Positions 58,690-64,000 of a stretch of 64,000 nucleotides of DNA are shown here, piece after piece. This DNA is from Colius striatus. Its lineage: Eukaryota; Chordata; Aves; Coliiformes; Coliidae. The stretch's first letter is position 1. Every line of letters begins with the position of its first letter. The DNA is taken from positions 910,440-974,439 of the forward strand of contig NC_084768.1 of NCBI RefSeq assembly GCF_028858725.1, in the 5' to 3' direction. The position numbers and the translations under genes were made by a program. A model generated the notes under the pieces. The model had not been told where the DNA came from and searched no databases. It worked only from the letters and a program-made list of their open reading frames with translations.

Positions 58690-59395
58690 CGTGTGATCTG
58701 TGGGACTGAGGAAATGTACACAAAAAATACCCTCGTGTTTTATCTTACCATTATAGGGACGACATCCTGAGTGCAGGAAAAGACCTGGAGCAGCATCAGA
58801 TTGTGCCAGCAGTGAAGTGACAGTTGGGCATCTCCGGGTTGGTGATCGTGCCAGAGAAGGTACAAGTGCACGCCTCGTGGCAATGTTTAGGTCACATTAT
58901 CACCAGGGCACGCATTTATCCTCAGAAGGTGGCAATTAAACCAGAAATTGCTCATTGAACAGACGTTCAGAAGCTGACAGGTGATATCCAATGGGCACGA
59001 ACCACATGTGGTGTCACGAATGAGGCTCTTGCGCCACTAACGCCTTTGCTAAAGGCTCAGCAGAGGCTGACACTGCGCGGGAACTGTCCCGGCAGCAAAT
59101 ACCAGTGATAGAAAAGACAGGAAACACGACAGTCAATAACTACAGTCACTGATATGATCCTGACTTGTCAGTTAACGTTGCTGTGATCAGTCAAAACCAG
59201 CATGGAATGGCACTCTTGATGCAATGGGATTCAGGAGCGAGAGACCCATTGAGCATCCTGGAGCGGATGTTTTTGCCATAGAATTTGCCAAAAACAATCA
59301 CCACGAGACCAGAGGCCATTGTGAAAATAATAGTTAAGGGCAGGAAACGTCTGCTGGCAACAGCAGGAATTGAGGCAGACGTCATTTTCGTTCCT
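58690..59395. pseudogene. Centre of the inverted provirus pair, degraded protease-like region
   Basis: This part is not repeated between the arms. The plus strand at about 59160-59400 weakly resembles the dUTPase-protease junction of betaretroviruses; the catalytic triplet of the protease is not conserved. Its position next to integrase sequence implies a large internal deletion. Confidence 0.4.
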
Positions 59396-59504
59396 CTCAC
59401 GGATGAGTTGCTGGCAAATGAAAATGCTGGCAAAGCAGTTTGACCTGACCACATGGGACGCTCAGGGTATTGTTTCCACATGGCCTGCATGATACCTATT
59501 GATA

Positions 59505-60344
59505 CCTATTGGGACATGGTTTGGGCCACAGCCTTAACGAGGGTCAGTGCTCGAGGTGTCATAAGACACTGGAGGAGTTGCTTTGCAGTCCTTGGTGTTC
59601 CACGAGAGAGAAACTGACAATGGCTGAGGATATAGAGCCAGTAGAACACGTGAGTTCCTGAACTTATGAGGTGTCAGACACACCACTGGGATCCCAGGGA
59701 ACTCCACTGGTGAAGCCACGATCGAACGTACTCACCAAGCTCTAAAGGGGCTGATAGAGAAACAGAAAACGGGGGAAGAGGGGGTGAGCCCTCAAGACAG
59801 ACTCATGAAAGCCCTTTCTACAGGGAATCATCTCAGAACTGTGGCAAAGCGGAATGAAGCACCAGCATTGACACACTTTGCCCAAATGAGTCGGGATTTG
59901 GAGCTTGCTGACAAACCTAAAGTTTGGTGTAAGAATCCCACTACTGGAGAGTGGCAAGGGCCTGCAGATCTGTTCCCGTGGGGAAGAGGCTGCGCTTGTG
60001 GCGTTACAGAGCAAGGTCCCCGGTGGATTCCAGCAACGTGGATCAAGGCACATCAACCAAAAGGCCTTAATGACTGTAAGAGCAATGGAGAAAACAGTCT
60101 TGAACCAAGTGATCCATCCTCAACCCATCACCCTATTGAAATGGAAAACCTGTCAGCTGTGGCTGCTGCAAATTCCTCCAGCAATCTGCATCACATTCAA
60201 AGACCTGGAGAACTTCACAGGACGGCCAATGGAAACTTGAAAGCAGAAATGGTGTGTTTTCTACGGATGAAGAGATATTTCCAGCTCACAGATCAGCATG
60301 CTAAAGAAGTGAAACAAGAGTCTGAAACTACATTCAGTGACTAG
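59505..60344 (+). pseudogene. ERV integrase fragment, plus arm
   Basis: Same integrase segment as the minus arm. Here the frame is broken near 59610-59640, and a 186-codon open part remains at 59784-60344. Confidence 0.8.
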
Positions 60345-60590
60345 AAAGCTCAGTGGAAGCACAGAGAACTCATCCCTTGTCGCCAGTGCGCGTCCCTCCT
60401 AGCAACACACAGCACATTGTGTTGGAGTTGATGGATTTCTGTGTTGTATTGTTCAGCAGTGGAGCTGTTATTGACCTTTTGTTGTAAACTCATGGCCATG
60501 GGTAACAATATTGATGTTTTCTTCTTGTACCTTTAATTTTGAAATGTGCTGCTGAAGGCTGGCTGGTTCACAAAAGAAAAAGGGGGGAAC

Positions 60591-60875
60591 TGTAGGCACA
60601 AATGTGGCTTGGAGCAGCCAGCTTGAATAAAGATGGTAGGGACAAGTTAATGCAGCTGGCAAGCTACTCCAATTATCACACACAGGTGCTGCAAGGTAAT
60701 CAATTGGGCCCTGGCTGATCACATGGGCAGAAGCAGCATATAAGGAGGTAGCCAGCCAAGGAAGGGTGGCTTTGACTCAAGTCTGTTGGTTGTACTGTGT
60801 TGCCTGTGTATGTCTCTGCCTGTGCATTACCCAGCTTCTCTACATCTTTGAATGAATACAGCCTGCACCACTACA
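60591..60875 (+). mobile_element. 3' LTR of the plus ERV-K-like fragment
   Basis: Starts TGTAGGCACA directly after the polypurine tract and ends CACTACA. A TATA-like CATATAAG (about 60738) and an AATAAA (about 60625) are inside. It pairs with 57099-57384, which differs by only one base in length. Confidence 0.85.
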
Positions 60876-61244
60876 ATAGTTTGTGTTGGTCTGTGTAAGC
60901 TCCTCCCCTTCCTGACATTCCTGCCAGAGTCATCACCCAGATGCTGTGCTTCCCCAGCTCATTTTCAGCCTCTTGTCTGGCAGTGTGTTCTGATGATGGA
61001 GCTGCTTGATCCTGCTGGGCTGCATCCACAGGGTGACTACAGCTCTGTGGGTGGTCAGTATCATCTGGACATGTCCTTTCCACTTTTCCTTCAATGGTCC
61101 TCAACTATTAAGTGAAATCAACTCAACAGACAAGTAAATAGAAATACATTCCATTCCAAGGGCCCCTGAAAGAAATCTTTGCTTTAAGAGCCATAGGAAC
61201 CAAAGCTCACACTTCTGGACCCCTCCGTCATCATCTGCATTCAA

Positions 61245-62035
61245 GGTGTAGCTAAGGAAATGGCTGTGGCTGTGTAGATACTCTGAACAAAACAAGGAGG
61301 AAGGTCAAAGGAGCAGAGCAGAGCATTTCAGGGGACCTTGAAAGAAGAGAGAGTGGGTATCAACTACTTGAGGCCTATAGTCAAAAACAACTATGTGAAA
61401 ATAGAGAAAGATCTTTAAAGCACACGGGAGAAATGCCCCTGTCAAACACTCCCTGTGGGGCTGGTTTTGCCTCCCTCTGGTTTTTCATGAATAATCTTAC
61501 AATTAAGCTGGGAGATCACTGGGGATGTCTCTGTCTCTGGAGAATCTTGTCTCAGCAGCATGTGGGAGCATCCTTTGCATGGTGAGTGGCCTTTGATAAG
61601 AAAGATCTCAGACTGCTCCACTCATGTCTGCTGGCAAAGAGGCACCGTTGGATTTGGTGTAGCTAAGCAACTCCTGAATGGCTCTGGCTGTGTACATGTT
61701 CTCATCAGAAAGCAAGGAGGAAGGGCAAAGCAGCAGCGCAGAAGAGAGAAGGGTACCCACTATTTCAGGCCTATGGCCAAAGCCAACTCTGTGAAATCAC
61801 AGCGACAGGGACTTCTCCCGTGGCCTTTAAAGATCTGTCAGACACTCCCTGTGGTGCTGGTTTTTCTCCCTCCATCTTTCCCATGACTAATCTTACAATT
61901 GAGCTGTGAAATCCTTGGGGATGTCTCTGTCTCGGGGAAATCTTGTCCCAGCAGCATGGGGGAGCATCCTCTGCACGGTGACAGGCCTTTGATAAGAGGG
62001 ATGTCAGAGTGCTCCACTCACTCAGCTGCTGGCAG
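61245..62035 (+). repeat. Tandem duplication of about 400 bases downstream of the FOXJ1-like copy B
   Basis: 61245-61630 and 61650-62035 are diverged tandem copies (shared AAGGAGGAAGG-CAAAG, ACTCCCTGTGG-GCTGG, AATCTTACAATT and GGCCTTTGATAAGA). Only the second unit matches copy A at 31050. Confidence 0.75.
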
Positions 62036-62072
62036 AGGCATCCTTGTCTTTGTGCAAATGCTCTCTGTTGAC

Positions 62073-63674
62073 TCAGTAGTAGAGACAGTCGTTTGTCTCT
62101 TTGTCCAACTCCTGTTGCAGGAAATAAGTGGCCATGAAGGTTTCATCAAAGTCCAGGTTGTTCACGCTGGCTTCAGTGAGGAGCTGCTCCTGCTCCTGGC
62201 CATCCTGGAGCTGGTGGATGTGGAGCCCGTGTGCCGTCCGCTCTGGCTCGTGTTCTGCGGGGCTGTTTGGTTCTGTGAGCTCCAGAAGTGGAGAGTCACG
62301 GTTTGAGATGGTGATGAAGCTGCTTTCTGAGTCAGAGTCACTGTCCACATTGCTGTTGAAGCTGGTTTTGGTGTCAAAGCCTCCACGTCGGTTGGTGTAG
62401 AAGAAGGCTTCCCAGTCCAAGTCCCCTTGCAGTGCCCCCAGCTCCGGCTGCTGCTCCGGGCTCAGCAGGGCAGGGCTGCAAAGTCGAGCCACCTTGGCCA
62501 TTCCTGCAGGCGATGGCTTCTTGCGCTTCTGCCCTGCTTTGCCATCTGCTGCAGCCAGGGTCTGGTTGCTGGTGGCTTCTTCAAACTCCTTCAGCCGCTG
62601 CTGCACCTCCCTGTTGACAGTTAGGATGGAAGTGTAGGTGCCAGAGGAGGTGTCTGTGCAGGTGAGGCTCCCTGTGCCTTGTGGGGCTATTGCAGGACAG
62701 GCCGGGTGGGTCTGTGCTTGGGGCATCCTCCGCTGTTTGCAGGCAATGTCTCTGCTCAGTTTAGTGTCAAGTTCTCCACATGAGTTGGTGTTGCAGATGG
62801 CTTCACAGTCAAAATCCTCTTCCAGTGCCCTCAGCTCCGGCTGCTGCTCCTGGCTCAGCAGGACAGGGCTGCAAAGCCGAGACACCTTGGCCATTGGTTT
62901 GGGTGATGGCTTCTTGTGCCTCTGCCCTGCTTTGCCATCTGCTGCAGCCAGGGTCTGGTTGCTGGTGGCTTCTTCAAACTCCTTGAGCAGCTGCTGCAAC
63001 TCCCTGTTGACATCGAGGATGGAAGTGTATGTGCCAGAGGAGGTGTCTGTGCAGGTGAGGCTCCCTGTGCCTTGCAGGGCTGTTGCAGGACAGGCTGCGT
63101 GGCTGTGTGCTGGGGGCATGCTCCGCCCTTTGCAGGCAATGTCTCTGCTCACTGTGGTGTCAAACCTTGTTTTCCTGTCAAGGTCTCCACGTGGGTTGGT
63201 TTTGAAGGTGTCTTTTCTGTCCAAGTCTGCTTTCAGTGCCCCCAGCTCCGGCTGCTGTTCCTGGCTCAGCAGGGCAGGGCTGCAAAGCCGAGACACCTTG
63301 GCCATTCCTGCAGACGATGGCTTCTTGCGCTTCTGCCCGGATCTGCCATCCGCTGCAGTCAGAGACTCGTTGCTGGTGGCTTGTTCAAAGTCTTCGAGCA
63401 GCTGCTGCAACTCCCTGTTGACACTGAGGATGGAAGTGTAGGTGCCAGAGGAGGTGTCTGTGGTGGCCAGGCTCCCTGTGGCATGCGGGGCTGTTGCAGG
63501 ACAGACCGTGTGGCTCTGTGCTGGGGGCATCCTGCTCTGTTTGCAGGTCCCACTCTTGAGCCTCTGGGCATATTCGGGGTGAAGCATCCAAAAGCCGCCT
63601 CTGCCTGTCTCCCCCTTCTCCTGGGGCACCCTGATGAAGCTCTTGTTCAAGGAGAGGTTGCGCCGGATGGATCT
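62073..63674 (-). CDS. FOXJ1-like: FOXJ1-like forkhead protein, second copy, exon 2 only
   Basis: The 1602-base exon is fully open and starts after the same acceptor (CTCTAG). It has the same altered recognition helix (RSIRRN) and the same three C-terminal modules as the copy at 31280-34368. By eye it differs at three residues (Thr to Ile in the third module's PATAPQ; His to Leu and Gln to Glu near the C-terminus) and at least two silent sites. Exon 1 should lie beyond 64000, so whether the copy is complete is unknown. That no stop or frameshift has appeared is expected for so recent a duplication and is not proof of function. Confidence 0.9.
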   Translation of the reverse strand, partial: RSIRRNLSLNKSFIRVPQEKGETGRGGFWMLHPEYAQRLKSGTCKQSRMPPAQSHTVCPATAPHATGSLATTDTSSGTYTSILSVNRELQQLLEDFEQATSNESLTAADGRSGQKRKKPSSAGMAKVSRLCSPALLSQEQQPELGALKADLDRKDTFKTNPRGDLDRKTRFDTTVSRDIACKGRSMPPAHSHAACPATALQGTGSLTCTDTSSGTYTSILDVNRELQQLLKEFEEATSNQTLAAADGKAGQRHKKPSPKPMAKVSRLCSPVLLSQEQQPELRALEEDFDCEAICNTNSCGELDTKLSRDIACKQRRMPQAQTHPACPAIAPQGTGSLTCTDTSSGTYTSILTVNREVQQRLKEFEEATSNQTLAAADGKAGQKRKKPSPAGMAKVARLCSPALLSPEQQPELGALQGDLDWEAFFYTNRRGGFDTKTSFNSNVDSDSDSESSFITISNRDSPLLELTEPNSPAEHEPERTAHGLHIHQLQDGQEQEQLLTEASVNNLDFDETFMATYFLQQELDKETNDCLYY

Positions 63675-63918
63675 CTAGAGCCAGAAGAGAAGCAGCAAAG
63701 CAAAAGCAATGGTGAGTGTTGGGCTGGTGCTGCGGCACCGAGCTGCGTGGGGCTGGGGAAAGGCACATTGTGGCCTGGGGGCAAAGAGAGGAGACAGCAA
63801 TGTCAGGGCATCCTGGGCTCCATGGGCAGAAGAAGCTTTTGTGTGTCTTGTGCAGAGCTTGGTTAGGAACATAACCAAAAACAAAAGAAAGGAAAAGAAG
63901 AAAGAGGAAAGTGAAATA

Positions 63919-64000
63919 GGGAAAGGAAAGGAAAGGAAAGGAAAGGAAAGGAAAGGAAAGGAAAGGAAAGGAAAGGAAAGGAAAGGAAAGGAAAGGAAAA
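63919..64000 (+). repeat. (GGAAA)n microsatellite reaching the window edge
   Basis: Pure GGAAA units to the last base. The array may be an assembly boundary. Confidence 0.97.

Larger units (their letters stand above)
57099..60875. mobile_element. Inverted pair of ERV-K-like provirus fragments
   Basis: The two ends are the same LTR in opposite orientation: 57099-57384 (reversed) and 60591-60875, each TGTAGGCACA to CACTACA. Inside each, after a polypurine tract (AAAAGAAAAAGGGGGG at 60573-60587 on the plus copy), lies the C-terminal part of a betaretrovirus-like integrase (arms about 57631-58690 and 59395-60344). The arms are nearly identical. The centre (58690-59395) carries unpaired viral DNA. 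No envelope gene lies between integrase and LTR, and no primer-binding site or 5' LTR is seen, so both copies are defective. No flanking target-site duplication is visible. Confidence 0.85.
61842..64000 (+). repeat. Segmental duplication with FOXJ1-like exon 2, copy B
   Basis: Direct copy of 31050-33206, cut by the window end within the GGAAA microsatellite. Confidence 0.95.

Noticed and set aside
1-64000. CRISPR arrays, tRNA or rRNA genes, bacterial operons
   Set aside because: None seen; tandem arrays here lack the repeat-spacer pattern, and the genome is eukaryotic with introns.

Overview
The window is vertebrate nuclear DNA and most likely from a bird, probably a songbird. The evidence is intron-containing genes with canonical GT/AG sites, short CR1-type LINE 3' ends with the tandem ATTCTGTG-like tail, and several solo ERV LTRs of the kind common in passerines. 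There is no operon structure and nothing bacterial. Only a minority is coding; much of the rest is duplicated within the window.

Layout. 1-9.6 kb: no recognisable gene. 9.6-13.0 kb: a segment repeated at 52.45-55.88 kb, holding a CR1, a broken SHROOM ASD2 exon and a degenerate telomere-like repeat. 14.1-25.4 kb: a CpG-rich block, an LTR, and an EHMT1 (GLP)-like histone H3K9 methyltransferase gene that keeps N-terminal and SET exons but lacks the ankyrin-repeat exons. 25.65-30.26 kb: a palindrome with arms of about 1.8 kb ending in long polypurine/polypyrimidine microsatellites. 31.3-34.4 kb (minus): a FOXJ1-like forkhead gene whose C-terminal module is triplicated and whose recognition helix is altered. 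34.4-38.2 kb (plus): an AKAP1-like gene in divergent orientation, truncated after its KH domain. 41.5-46.0 kb: a CpG-rich block and a degenerate RBBP6-like gene (minus). 46.6-52.2 kb: an LTR, a 3.7 kb array of 39-bp repeats with higher-order structure, and another LTR. 52.45-57.1 kb: the second copy of the 9.6-13.0 kb segment, with a later LTR insertion, then one unidentified exon-like sequence. 57.1-60.9 kb: two inverted ERV-K-like provirus fragments. 61-64 kb: a second, almost identical copy of the 3' half of the FOXJ1-like gene, cut by the window end.

The protein-coding content is a set of altered paralogues of unrelated, normally single-copy genes: FOXJ1 (cilia and flagella), AKAP1 (mitochondrial RNA/PKA anchor), EHMT1 (H3K9 methylation), RBBP6 and SHROOM. 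Together with palindromes, recent segmental copies and a satellite-like array, this looks like an ampliconic, fast-evolving region. A W chromosome, a songbird germline-restricted chromosome or a repeat-rich microchromosome would all fit; the sequence alone cannot decide. All family assignments rest on remembered protein motifs, not on database searches.
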